A DNA stretch of 64,000 nucleotides. Source: Aspidapion aeneum. Taxonomy: Eukaryota; Arthropoda; Insecta; Coleoptera; Brentidae. The notes beneath the pieces were generated by a model. The model saw nothing but the letters and a program-made list of their open reading frames with translations. It did not search any database and was not told the origin of the DNA. Below are positions 30,163 to 41,305 of this stretch, one piece after another; the first letter of the stretch is position 1; each line of letters begins with the position of its first letter. Where the stretch lies: positions 109,669,314 to 109,733,313 of the forward strand of contig OY755042.1 in assembly GCA_963576565.1 (NCBI GenBank). Reading direction: 5' to 3'. The position numbers and the translations under genes were made by a program.

Positions 30163-31184
30163 TCAGATGAAATGGAAAAACAAGTAAACATCGCTTTTTA
30201 GATAAAAACTGTTCGGTTTATTTGTTTGTAGTTTAAACAAAAACACTAACATACGAATAAAGGGAGAAAACTGCTTTGCTATTAACCAAAACAATGTCCA
30301 CTTCAAAAGAAGATACTTTTTTTTAGAATATTTGTTTCTTTCCAAGAAGATCATATTTACTTCTTTCCAGAAAAAACTTTCTTGCATGAAAACATCTTGA
30401 TCTTCCTTCAGGACATTTAATGTTTTGCTTTATTAATAAATTTTGTTTAACAAACGAATTTTTGGATTTCTTTTGATTTAGTCTTAATAATTATTTAATT
30501 GCGATTACTAATTTATGTAATCCTATTGAAATCTAACTACGTTAAAATTATTAGTAAACATCAAACCATTACAGACTACCTATTATACTTAAACTACACA
30601 CACCAAAGATTGAAACCAACTTGTATTTGGTTTTTTTTAAAGCGCACTCTATATGTTCTCTGTATTAAATTTTTTGTTTTTAGTTCGATTTCGGTTATTT
30701 AGTCAATGGTTATATTGATAACTAACGGCCACATAACCGTAAGTCTACCAAAGAGAAGAGACACTTAACTCTTGTTTCAAGTCGAGAAAAATACTTGTTT
30801 TGATTTAAGAAAATTAATGTTTGGTTTGTAATTTTTTTTTATCAACAAAATATAGTTTTCTAATTTAGAAAATAATAGTTCTTATTCAAGAGATAGAATG
30901 TCTTGCTTGAAAAATTTGAAAATAGAATGACCCCAGTCATCGCTTTCTTGATTTGAAACATTTTATGTTCCCGATCAGGAAAATTATTTCTTGAATATAC
31001 CTAGTTTATTATTTTCTTTGTTTAAGTAAATATTTGTTTAGTTTTAAAAACGGTTTTTCTGCGTGTAAATCAACATGTTTATTCAACAAAAGTCAAACAC
31101 TGGATTTGAAATAGTTTTTTGATTTCAAGTCTTTTTCCAAAACTAAACACAGATATAGAAAAAATACGTTCTTTAGGTCTTATA
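30163..31184. other. No gene seen
   Basis: AT-rich DNA with scattered AAGAAAA/TTTTCTT words resembling the C-family and the 41690-42200 repeat. No supported gene. Confidence 0.45.
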
Positions 31185-31609
31185 TAAAAAAATAAATGGA
31201 TCCATGACGGATCTGATACCTTCCTAGCTTAGCACACTGCAAATGGAGCCATGATAATATATCAGCTTTGAAAACAGTTTTTTGTAAACATCTCAGAAAC
31301 TAAAGCTCTTACGAAGTTTTTGGTTACAACTGTCAAAAAACTGTCATTAGCATTAATGGATTTTGACCAAAATCTAATCAGCTCGTAAAAGTATCGATCA
31401 CTATTTTACCTGAAAATTTTATAAAAATCGGTTCAGCGTGTTACGGGCAGAAATAATACACACACACACAGACAGACATCACGACGATATTACTAGGATA
31501 TGTCAAAATACACCCAAATAACACATTTTCGGCGTTATCTCAAAAAAAAAATTTCGTGGGAAACAATACCTTCTCTAGCCATTGCTACGCGGGCTGGGAA
31601 GGTAAAAAT
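31185..31609 (-). repeat. Dispersed repeat family A, copy 4
   Basis: Minus-strand copy from ATAAATGGATCCATGACGG to GCGGGCTGGGAAGGTA, including TGAAAATTTTATAAAAATCG and an ACACACACAGACAGAC microsatellite. The frame starting at 31500 begins inside it. Confidence 0.85.
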
Positions 31610-31954
31610 TATGTGCACGAATTTTTTCGCTAATGAAGTTGTAGCTGCAGTGGCAGGAGGTAATATCAATTACCTACTAGAATACAAGACTATATTTTAT
31701 CCTAGTGAGTTTCACATTATAAACGCCCCCAGGAGATATGAAATTTTAGATTTTGTTTCTTGATATCTATACTATCAATATTTACGCCCACAACAACAGT
31801 GTATTGGTGTTAGCAGTAAATCAATTTTTAATTGTTACATGTTTATAACTTCTACTTGGGTCAGTAGTAACAATAGTAGTACTATAAATAAATTAAATTA
31901 TTTATACTATTAAGACAGACTGAACTATTTTAATATGAACAAACGTAAAATTTA

Positions 31955-32465
31955 GTACCCGTTAATTTAAAAATCAAACAAGTTTCGTGGCTAATCGGGT
32001 AAAAAAGAGTTTTTGTTTATCTCATATTTTTCCGTGGGTAGCTTAAAAGATTAACTTCACGAGGGGTCCAAGATCTAATGGACACCTAATAAGTGTTGAC
32101 AGTTAACTGTTTCGTCCTTATGGGACTCCTCAGAACATTGCTTGGTCAATGTGACACTCTTGTGAAGTTAATTAGACGGTTTTGTCTCTAATCCTATGTA
32201 AATAGTGAGAAAACTTTCGCAAGAAGCGCCATCTACCGAGATAAGAGAGAAACCAAACCAAGAACAGGCGAAAATAAACTGCTATACATATCGTTCAATG
32301 AAAAGACCGATTACAAATAAAAAGAAACAAACTAATCCGTGACCTACGACAGCTCTTCTGCCTTTCAGGACAGATCAACGCTTATTGCGTTTTTATCCGC
32401 CATCAGACACGTGAGCATCTATCAGCGGAATTTTTAAGCCAAATAATACTAACAAATATGTTAAA
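31955..32465 (+). repeat. Dispersed repeat family F, copy 1
   Basis: AAATTTAGTACCCG, AATCAAACAAGTTTCGTGG, CATATTTTTCCGTGGGTAGC, GGACACCTAATAAGTG and GACAGATCAACGC recur, mostly inverted, at 58545-59205. It ends AATACTAACAAATATG. No conserved frame. Confidence 0.8.
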
Positions 32466-33379
32466 AAAGCAAATGTCGTGTACATAAGCTAAATATTTTA
32501 AAATAATTTAACAAATATAGCACACTTATTGTTATTAAAAACCTCATGTTCGTGTAACTCAGGAAGTGTCAAAATGCCAACAAGCCTTATTATTATAAAT
32601 AAAACGTATATCTCATATTAAACAAGCTGTAAAATATTCTTTTATAATTAATAATTTGTTAAAAATAATTTAACCTTTTTAGCGTTTTAAATACGGCATC
32701 CTTTGATATAAATAATTAAAAAATAAATAATTCCAATGTTTTTTACGATTCACTTAATATCAGGTACACTGCTACCGGTTCGTAAATAAAAAGATATTAT
32801 ATTTAATAAAAGCGAAATGAAGTTGATTGTGATAGACTATTAAATTCTGTATAGCAGGACAAAGCTTGTTTTGTAGATTTATTTATTAATATTTTTGCGA
32901 CACGATATTTATTAGGTGTAACTGACCATGTTTTCTGCTAAAGGTTTTGTAGCAAAAATAATACAAATCATGTTTTCTTTACTATTAATTAGAATTCTAC
33001 ATATTTCTATTTTCTTTACTTTCTAATTGGATGAATTTTTGTGTTAAGAAATTGGTTTAGGTGGACCGTTTGGCTCAAAGACAGACCTTTCAATATTTTG
33101 CACAATACTTTTTTTTTTTGATATTTTTCTTAATATTTCTGAGACACGATATTCATTATGAGTAAAATTTAGAATCGTTTTCCTAATTGTTTTCCTTCCT
33201 TCCTTGAGAACTTAGTTTACGTGGATCATTTGGCTCAAAGATAGACCTTTCAATTTCTTTAGAGTCTATAGTTTTTGCTTTATCATTTAATTTTATCTTA
33301 AGAAGTTAAACTAATGGAATAATTTGTCTACAAGATAGATCATTTTTAGCTTCTTAATATTCAGCAGTATTTGCTTTAT
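32466..33379. other. AT-rich spacer
   Basis: Two loosely repeated blocks (ACACGATATT...TTGGCTCAAAGA...AGACCTTTCAAT near 33075 and 33235) foreshadow the tandem array that follows. No gene. Confidence 0.5.
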
Positions 33380-35515
33380 CATCACTCGTGTTCGGTTCAA
33401 AGCTAAAGATATTGTTTTTGCTTAATTTTTTTTTGTACATTCTTCATTTTGATGATGATTGTATGAATCCAAGGGTAGAGGTCTTTTTGGTCTTCTCAGT
33501 AATGATTTTTCAGTTCAATTCAATAAGTTCGTAGTGATTGTTTTTTAAAAAATATGCAGTATCATCTTGGAAGTTTATTCCAACGGTATTCAGCATCATC
33601 TAAGAAGTACATTTTTATTCTAACGCTGTTTATAGCAGATTTAATCGTGTTTTTCTTGTTCTGCTGTCTATCATTTAAAATATGTTTGCTTACATAGTTT
33701 CCAATTTAATTAACACTAGGTATTCTTTAATGAATACCGGTAGTTTAATTGATTCGATCAATCTATTGATCAATTTTTTCTAATTCAACTCTCTAATCAC
33801 AAATTAAATCGTTACTCTTGTTGATTGCATCATTCGAAAGAACCAATTTCTATTTTTCTTTAATGTTATCTTAAAAATCTTATTTCATTAATTTTACTAA
33901 ATTAAAGAAATCAACTAGCTTCTTAAGAAACAGCAGTTTTTGCTTTATCATCTGTCGTGTTTGGTTCAAAGCTTAGAGTAATAACTCTAAGGTTCAAAGT
34001 TAAAGATATTGTTTTTGCTTACGTTTTTCGGTGTTTCAGCATCATCTAAGGACATTTTTATTTCAACGGTGTTTATAGCAGATTTAATCGTGCTTTTCTT
34101 GTTCTGCTGTCTATCATTCAAAATATGTTTGCTGACATAGTTTCCAATTTAATTAACACTAGGTATTCTTTAATGAATATCGGCAGTTTAATTGATTCGA
34201 TCAATCCATTGATTACTTTTCTTATTCAACTCTCTAATCACAAATGAAATTTTTACACTTGTTGATTGTATCATTCGAACGAACCAATTTTTATTTTTTC
34301 TTTAATGTTATCCTAAAAATTTTATTTATTGAAATAAAGATATCCTTTAGCTGTTTAAGAAACAGCAGTTTTTGCTTTTTCATCTTTCGTGTTTGGTTCA
34401 AAGTTAAGGTTTTTCTTACGTTCTTTCCACATTATTTTTATCCCAACGGTGTTTCAGCATAATTTAAGTACATTTTTATTACAATGATGTTTATAGCAGA
34501 TTTAATCATGCTTTTCTTGTTCTGCTGTCTATCATTCAAAATATGTTTGCTTACATAGTTTCCAATTTAATTAACACTAGGTATTCTTTAATGAATACCG
34601 GCAGTTTAATTGATCCGATAATAATAATAATAATATTAATAAATAAATTTATTTCCAATTCAATTCAACAATTATTCTGTACAAAAATAAAGAAGTATAT
34701 TTAATTTAAAGTTAAAGTAATTGAAATAGAAATAAATCAATAATCCACAAAAGTGTGCACTTGTCCGTGGTATTTTTATAGAATTTATTTCTATGTCAAC
34801 CATGGCGACCTTCAGAAAATTGAAAAAACTATTATATTACCCCATTCCGAATACCAAAAATAAACATATGCCGCTTGTTTATGTTTGGTGTTACAAATTA
34901 CAATCTTAACCAAAACTACGTTACACTTATTTCATATACTAAACTAAAACTAAAAACTATCAATCCATTGATCGCTTTTTTCTACTTCAATTCTCTAATC
35001 ATAAATGAAATCTTTACTCTTGTTGATTGTATCATTCGAACGAACCAATTTCTATTTTTTCTTTAATGTTATCTTAAAAATCCTATTTTGTTAATTTTAT
35101 TGAAATAAAGAAATCATTTAGCTGCTGAAACAGCAGTTTTTGCTTTATCATCTTTCGTGTTTGGTTCAAAGTTAATGTTTTTCTTACGTTCTTTCACATT
35201 ATTTTTATCCCAACGGTGTTTCAGCATCATTTAAGTACATTTTTATTTCAACGGTGTTTATAGCAGATTTAATCGTGCTTTTCTTGTTCTGCTGTCTATC
35301 ATTCAAAATATGTTTGCTTACATAGTTTCCAATTAAATTAACACTAGGTATTCTTTAATGAATACCGGCAGTTTAATTGATCCGATCAATCCATTGATCG
35401 CTTTTTTCTACTTCAACTCTCTAATCATAAATGAAATCTTTACTCTTGTTGATTGTATCATTCGAACGAACCAATTTCTATTTTTCTTTACTGTTATCTT
35501 AAACATCTTAAGTAT
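33380..35515 (+). repeat. ~430-bp tandem repeat array, 4 units
   Basis: The block GCAGATTTAATCGTGCTTTT, TGTTCTGCTGTCTATCATTC and ACTAGGTATTCTTTAATGAA begins at about 33638, 34078, 34497 and 35264. The longer last interval is explained by a ~345-bp insertion at 34618-34960. Each unit holds the small palindrome GGTATTCTTTAATGAATACC. Units are non-coding. Confidence 0.85.
34618..34960 (-). mobile_element. Insertion with (AAT)n end, possible 5'-truncated retroelement
   Basis: The tandem unit is broken between TTGATCCGAT and CAATCCATTGATCG. The inserted ~345 bp begins with an (AAT)n run on the plus strand. In minus orientation this would be a 3' simple-repeat tail, as in some LINE and SINE families. 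A clear target duplication was not found. Confidence 0.5.
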
Positions 35516-35674
35516 CAAAAGCGCTGTTGGCAATTAGACGTAATCAAAACGGATTTGTAACTTAATTGAAATAAAGAAATTGATTCCATATCGTTAGAAG
35601 GTTAGCCCCAGTAAACTGGTTTGCATTTTTAAAGAAACACACTACGGTATTCAAAGCTAAAATATATATCTTAG

Positions 35675-35908
35675 AGGCAGTTATAGTGCGGGGCACTATT
35701 CTGACAGTTTTCCATTGAAAACTGACAGTTGTTCTTGAAAAATTGACATACCAAAGTCGAATTTATAAATCAAGTCGTGTATTTTCCATTAATAATGGCG
35801 ACACTATTAATTCCGGCTGTTATAATACACAAAGGCCTAATTTTGAAAGAAAACAGCTGTTCTTATAATGCGAAACTGTCAGAATAGGGCCCGGAACACT
35901 TACTGCCT
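35675..35908. repeat. Palindromic MITE with CTATTCTGACAG arms
   Basis: AGGCAGTTATAGTGCGGGGC followed by ACTATTCTGACAG is mirrored by CTGTCAGAATAGGGCCCGGA and ACACTTACTGCCT. About 234 bp, non-coding. Confidence 0.75.
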
Positions 35909-36458
35909 GGCTTTATTGCAATAAGTCCCTATAATGTTTAAAGTAACGTTAGAAAGTGCAGTAAAACAAATCACAGTGCGTCAAAGGTCAGACGACATGC
36001 GAAAACTTTGCGGTTTTATGACACAATTTATGTTTATTGTTTTGCAAAAAATTGCGGAAACAGTTTATGAAGAAAACATAACTGTAAAAGTCATAAAAAA
36101 GAATAATTTTAAGGTCGTTTTAAAGCTTTCTTTGACTTCTTGTGCGGAGAAATGTATGTTTATGGTTAAAGGTCAAGGGTTCTTAAAAAAAATAATACTT
36201 ACATTAAAATGCGTGTCTCGTTCTTTAAATATTTATTCCTGCAAATCGTACCGGAGAGAGAGTTCTTAATTTTTTTGTAGGTATTGGAAATCTTTTGGTT
36301 TTTGAAACTATTCTAGTAGTCCAGAGTACACCAGTCTATTTTTTTAAGCGATGTTAATTTTTTTCTCTGCGAAAATTCTTACATAAAATTGCTAACAGAT
36401 TGCGCAGGCGCTACATGTCAATTTGGTAGCTGTAAAAAATTATAATAGTAACAATATT
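35909..36458. other. Unique sequence with an unassigned 111-codon frame
   Basis: A plus-strand frame at 35934-36269 starts with ATG but has no recognisable domain, and no Kozak or splice support. It is left uncalled. The remainder is AT-rich. Confidence 0.4.
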
Positions 36459-36975
36459 TTTACCTTCCTAGCCCGCGTAGCAATGGCTAGAGAAGGTATT
36501 AGTTTCGACAAAAAAATTTTTTTTCAGATAACGCCGAAAATGTGTTATTTGGGTGTTTTGACCTATCTTAGCAATATCATCGAGATGTCTGTATGTGTGT
36601 GTGTGTGTGTGTGTGTATTTCTGTCCGTAACACGATAGCTCCGAAACTGTTGAACTGATTTTCATAAAACTTTTAGGTAAAATAGCGTTCGACACTCTTA
36701 CCACAGATGACCTTTATGTTAGGTGATCCGTGCTCTTACGAGCTGATTAGATGTTGGTCAAAATCCATTAATGCTAATGACGTCGTATCAATATGCGGTT
36801 TTCGGAATATAGTAGACCACATTTTGCTCAATAATTTGTGTTATAACCAAGAGCTTTAATTTCTGAGATATTTACAAAAAACTGTTTTTAAGGCTGATAT
36901 ATCATGGCTTCACTTAAAGTGTGCTAATAGGCTAGCTAGGAAGGTATCAGATCCGTCATGGATGCATTTTTTTTA
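36459..36975 (+). repeat. Dispersed repeat family A, copy 5 (reference copy)
   Basis: Runs from TTACCTTCCTAGCCCGCG to GCTAGGAAGGTATCAGATCC, so the ends are short inverted repeats of TACCTTCCTAGC. A (GT)n run and AGCTCCGAAACTGTTGAACT follow ATAACGCCGAAAATGTG. A 31-bp insertion with a 7-bp duplication lies at 36695-36739. Confidence 0.85.
36695..36739. mobile_element. 31-bp remnant of the P-superfamily-like family
   Basis: The insert 36702-36732 begins CACAGATGACC and ends GGTGATCCGTG. CTCTTAC lies on both sides (36695-36701, 36733-36739). Other family A copies read CACTCTTACGAGC without the insert. Its right 16 bases match the end of the element at 49968-52472. Confidence 0.82.
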
Positions 36976-37169
36976 AAAGGATTGAACGTAGGCAAAGTTC
37001 ACTGTTCTGCAATTTTAGTAGATAATAGATTTTCACCATCAAAAATATTAAACAATGCGCCCGACAAAAATAAAACAACTCTTTCATTCCATGCGCGGTG
37101 GATGTCTACTATAACCAGACGTAAATAAACAGGATTGATTCGTGTCAAAGGAATACTTCTTTATTTTAG
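36976..37169. other. Spacer
   Basis: Unique sequence between two repeats; no gene. Confidence 0.5.
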
Positions 37170-38014
37170 ATTAAAAAACTCTGCCAATATATGGGCCCCT
37201 AAGCTCACACTAGGTACTATAGTTATAGTGAACGTGTGAGCTAATATAACTAAAAACTGAAATATATTTTATTCAACTCCGGACTAAATTACCTTTTGTT
37301 TGATACCACACAAGCCATGTTTTGACTTAAACTCAAATTTTTGAAATTTACCCCCACCCTTAAAACAACAAAAACTAAAATGTATTTTGTTAAACTCCGG
37401 ACTCAATTACCTTTCGTTTGATATCACACACGCCATATTTTCACGTAAACTCTAATTTTTGAAATCTACCCCACCCTTAAAAAAACAAAAACTAAAATGT
37501 ATTTTGTTAAACTCCGGACTCAATTACCTTTCGTTTGATATCACACACGCCATATTTTCACTTAAACTCTAATTTTTAAAATATACCCCCACCCTTTTTT
37601 TAAAATAAATTAAAATGTATTTTGTTCAACAGCAGACTCAATTACCTTTCGTTTGATATCACACACGCCATATTTTCACTTAAACTCTAATTTTTGAAAT
37701 CTACCCCCACCCTTTTATTTGGTTTGTGTTTGGTGGATTTTGTTCATTTTTAAATGGGACCATCTCGAGCCAAGACCCAGCCTAGGTACCAAATTTCATT
37801 AAAATCGGCCAAGCGGTTTTTGAGTTATGCGCGTTGGTCGTTACAGACAGACAGACAGACATACAGACAGACAGACGGCGCAACAAAAAAGTTTCAAAAT
37901 CATCTGAAGCGCAAAGATATATAAAAATTTTTGAAATCGGAGCAACTTTTTTTTTCTCGAAAAAATTAGGATCACCATAGCTCACACTACTATAGTATAG
38001 TATATGTGTGAGCT
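37170..38014 (-). repeat. Terminal-hairpin repeat (AGCTCACAC family), copy 1
   Basis: Each end is its own hairpin: AGCTCACAC...GTGTGAGCT at 37202-37242 and again at 37979-38014. Between them are four ~120-bp tandem units (ACTCCGGACTCAATTACCTT, GATATCACACACGCCATATT), then ATCGGCCAAGCGGTTTTTG and a GACAGACAGACATACAGAC microsatellite. The flank CTCTGCCAATATATGGGCCC outside the left hairpin is shared with copy 2. Non-coding. Confidence 0.88.
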
Positions 38015-38747
38015 AAAAAACCGATTGTGTTAAGATTATTCTAAAAATACTTTTAATAACTAACATTTCAGGTATTTGTTCCTTTCCAATCATGCAGTAG
38101 CAAAAAAGTAAATGATAACGATTAACCTTTTAACAAGTATTTTACTTAATAGTCGAATTTTTATGGCTTCCTCAAGCCATCAATTTTTCAACGTCAGACT
38201 CGAACCAAGCCTGGCTTTTGTTTCTGTTGAATTTTTTATTTTTTCGCATTAAACGGTTTCACCGGCTGATTATACGGCCAGGAAATGATTTTAGATCAAC
38301 TGTTTCTTTCTTACGTCTGTGTGTGTCGGCGTCATGATATTTAAATTAGGTAACGGGAATGTTTTTCTTTGCATTGGCTTGACCTATATTATTTTTAGAT
38401 AGGAATTGGTATGCTTGTTACACCGCTATCTAGATTTGTATCGGCATTGTAATCTACACGCTAGTAGACCAGTGCAGAAACCTTTTAAAAAGCAAAAAAT
38501 TGAAAAAAAGTAATAACAGTTTAACAAAACGGGATTTATAATATAAATGGTTTTTTATATAATTTTTATTTTGATATTGTTTTCGGGATCCACAAGCGTT
38601 AGTTACACGCAAGACTAGTATAAGAAGAAATAAAATTTCATGGCAACCAACGACTTGTTTTTAGACAGATTTTCAGGCTTGCTGTATTTTTATAAAAGTT
38701 GTATTGTAAATTTTTGTCTTTAACCTTTTTTGAATAGAAAATCTGCT
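38015..38747. other. No gene seen
   Basis: Unique AT-rich sequence without a supported frame. Confidence 0.5.
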
Positions 38748-38850
38748 AAAAGTTCACCCTGTTTCACCCTAACATCTCGGATCGACTCTAATTTATTTTT
38801 GTCGTCGACTGCGGTATATTTCAACAATTTTTATGCTGTTATTAATTTTG
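38748..38850 (+). repeat. Dispersed repeat pair with 3141-3240
   Basis: TTCACCCTAACATCTCGGAT, CGACTCTAATTTATTTTTG and TTTTTATGCTGTTAT match the 3141-3240 repeat in the same orientation. Confidence 0.6.
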
Positions 38851-39470
38851 TCATTCCCATAAATTACTATTTTCACCAGTCTATAGTTGTTGTCAGGGTA
38901 GGAGTTTTGGAATTCATATTAGTTGTTTAAGTTAAAGAACGCTGAGTTAACTAAAAAAATGTTTAAGTATCCAGAAATATGACCTCGATATAATATCCAA
39001 AACCTTTTAAAGACACCGAACTGAAATGGCAACATTATTCTTCAAAATCGCTTATGGTTGTTTATAAAATTAATATCCTAAACAAAAAAGCCGCCCACAT
39101 TACAATGTATACATATTTTGTGACACTAGTGCATGTCAGCTTTCCACGAAATTTTGTTTGAAGCCAATTTTTTCACAAAAGCTGCCCGCTTTTGTTAAAA
39201 AAATTGGCTCAAAATTAAATTTAGAAAAATTTCCGAGAAGCAAATTTGAGATGCACGCATTATTTTATGATAAAGAATATACCAAGTGATACTGCACATT
39301 TTCAATGCAAATTCCTTGGATATTTTTGACACATGTCATGCTATTTCCAAAGATTTCCACTTATTAATCCGAAAAAAAATCTAGTTATTAACATTCACGA
39401 GGTATATTCTACAGGATATGTCCCATTTAAAACTTTCCACTCGGGATTTCCCGAGAACTGCTGAAAATTT
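38851..39470. other. No gene seen
   Basis: AT-rich sequence up to the TTAA target of the piggyBac-like element. No supported frame. Confidence 0.5.
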
Positions 39471-39670
39471 TTAACCTTTAGCTGGTATCGTTCTTTCCAG
39501 CAACGTAGGTATCGTGAGGTGTTTCGACACCTCATTTTTTTAAAATATATTTTGAGGGCAAACAATTTTTTTCAAGAAAACTTTATTTTCTAAGGTACAA
39601 TAAGGTTTATAGAAGCTAAAAAACGTAAAAATCAACATTTTACACTAAAAATAAAAAATAAAAAAATGTT

Positions 39671-40313
39671 TTATTGAAGGACCACCTTTTCAGAAATAAA
39701 AAACATACTGTTACTTATTTTCAAACAACTTTGTACTGGAGTGAAACTTTCTAGATCTTTCTTGTAGACTTCCCCCTGAAGGTCCATTCTCAGTTTCTAA
39801 AACAAAAAACAAAAATTTTATTTCATGGCAAAAATTCTGACAGGGATGTTTTTTCTGTATTTTTAGCTCACACGTATAATATACCATAGGTATAGTGCAA
39901 CAAATTTGGTACATGAGCTGGGTTTAGGTGCCAGATGATCCCATTTAAAAATGAATGAAGTCAACCCCATATCCGCAAAAAACGGGGGTGGGAGTAATTT
40001 TCAAAACTTGTCAAAATATGGCATCAAATGAAAGGTAATTAAGCGTGCAGTAAAAGTACATTTTATTTTTAAATACTCAGTGGCAATAAAATTGGAGGGG
40101 TAAATCAATAATTTTTTAGCAGTTTTTTTAAAAAAAAATTTGTCGAATGACTAATAGTTTTTGAATAAAAATTACCTGTTTGTGCAATCCAAAGCACTCC
40201 ACTACTTGTCTGGAATGATCTCTGCAGACTGGAGTCGCATCTTCCCTCTCTGTATCTCCAAACCTCTCAGTTATTGTCTCTAATTCAGCTTGGCTCAATA
40301 TTCGGCGATTCAT
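39671..40313 (-). CDS. Putative two-exon gene inside the piggyBac-like element
   Basis: Exon 1 (40313-40176) encodes 46 residues, MNRRILSQAELETITERFGD... to ...CFGLHKQ, and ends exactly at CAG|GTAATT. The predicted 379-bp intron ends in a long pyrimidine tract and TTTTAG at 39797. Exon 2 (39796-39671) then gives 41 more residues (KLRMDLQGEVYKK... to ...EKVVLQ) in phase 0 and stops at TAA. The stop overlaps an AATAAA polyadenylation signal. No DDE-type catalytic domain is present in the predicted 87-residue product. It may be the fused remains of a transposase whose middle was lost, or a small element-encoded gene. The intron contains a fragment of the AGCTCACAC repeat. Splicing is inferred from sequence only. 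Confidence 0.45.
39865..40040 (+). repeat. Partial copy of the AGCTCACAC terminal-hairpin repeat
   Basis: AGCTCACACGTATAATATAC, TTTGGTACATGAGCTGGGTT, GATCCCATTTAAAAATGAA and CAAATGAAAGGTAATTAAG follow the order of 48205-48630. It is diverged and lacks the second hairpin end. Confidence 0.7.
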
Positions 40314-40318
40314 TATTT

Positions 40319-41305
40319 ACAAGTCTCTAGATTTCAATTCACCGTAACAGGTATCGTGGGGTGTCTGGACACCCCAACCCCCCTTTTTTTCAATAACTGT
40401 CCATCTTTTATGTAATAAATAAGTGGTATTCTCAAGACGCCGTCATTTTAGGAGAATACATGAAATATCAGGCAAACAAGTTGATTGAAAGTATGTTGAA
40501 GTTGCAAAAATATCATCAGTGGGGTGTCGAAACACCCCACGATACCAGTTAAAGGTTAAAAATGCCGAGACACGTCGATTTTGTTTGCGAGAGGGTCACT
40601 TTTTGGCTATCTTGAAATTTATGTAGCCCGCACCACCTTCGAGGGGTATACTTTACTGCTATATTTTGAATTGGGAAAGTGGGTCTAGTGATACCTTGTT
40701 TTGAAGGCCTTTTGAATGTCCTTACAACCGTGTAAAAATTTCAAAAATCTATCAAAGTTGCCTTCAAAGTTTCAAATTTAACTGATAAAATAAAAATGTA
40801 ATTAGAATTTTATATTTTTCGGATTTAATTTTTATTTTATCATTCCATGTTAAATTTGAAAGCAAATATCTCAAAAACTAATCGATGGATTTTTACACGG
40901 TTGTAAAGATATCTAAGAGAGCTTCAAAACAAGGTATTACTAGACCCATTTGCCCTATTTAAAATATAGTGGTAAAGTATACCCCTCGAAGGGGGTTCAT
41001 GCTACAAAAATTTCAAGATAGCCAAAAAGTCTCCCCCTCGTAAAATCGACGTGTCTCGGCATTTTTTACCCTTAACTGGAATCGTGGGGCGTTTCGACAC
41101 CCCACTGATGATATTTTTGCAACTTCAACATACTTTCAATCAACTTGTTTGCCTGAGATTTCATGTATTCTCCTAAAATGACGGCGTCTTGAGAATACCA
41201 CTTATTTATTACATAAAAGATGGACAGTTATTGAAAAAAAGGGGGGTTGGGGTGTCCAGACACCCCACGATACCTGTTACGGTGAATTGAAATTTAGAGA
41301 CTTGT
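40319..41305. repeat. ~990-bp palindrome joining two piggyBac-like ends head to head
   Basis: ACAAGTCTCTAG at the left pairs with the region ending GAGACTTGT at 41305. The arms continue through CAGGTATCGTGGGGTGTC, AAAATGACGGCGTC/GACGCCGTCATTTT and CCGAGACACGTCGATTTT to a centre near 40812. The left arm overlaps the piggyBac-like element's right end. The right arm carries a second end (CCTTAACTGGAATCG at 41069) facing it. The centre matches 8320-8600. Confidence 0.87.

Larger units (their letters stand above)
39471..40559 (-). mobile_element. piggyBac-like element with TTAA target duplication
   Basis: The element (39475-40555, 1081 bp) begins CCTTTAGCTGGTATCG and ends with the complement of CCTTTAACTGGTATCG. 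TTAA flanks both sides. Subterminal inverted words GAGGTGTTTCGACACCTC (39516-39533) and GGGGTGTCGAAACACCCC (40520-40537) repeat this theme inside each end. TTAA targeting plus CC-starting 16-bp TIRs is the piggyBac signature. It is too short for a complete transposase. Confidence 0.8.

Noticed and set aside
31500..31763. 87-codon frame beginning in repeat family A
   Set aside because: The first third is repeat sequence. The rest (ANEVVAAVAGGNINYLL...) is unrecognised and unsupported.
35934..36269. 111-codon plus-strand frame
   Set aside because: Longest frame outside transposons, but no domain, weak start context, no splice sites and no second copy. Chance cannot be excluded.
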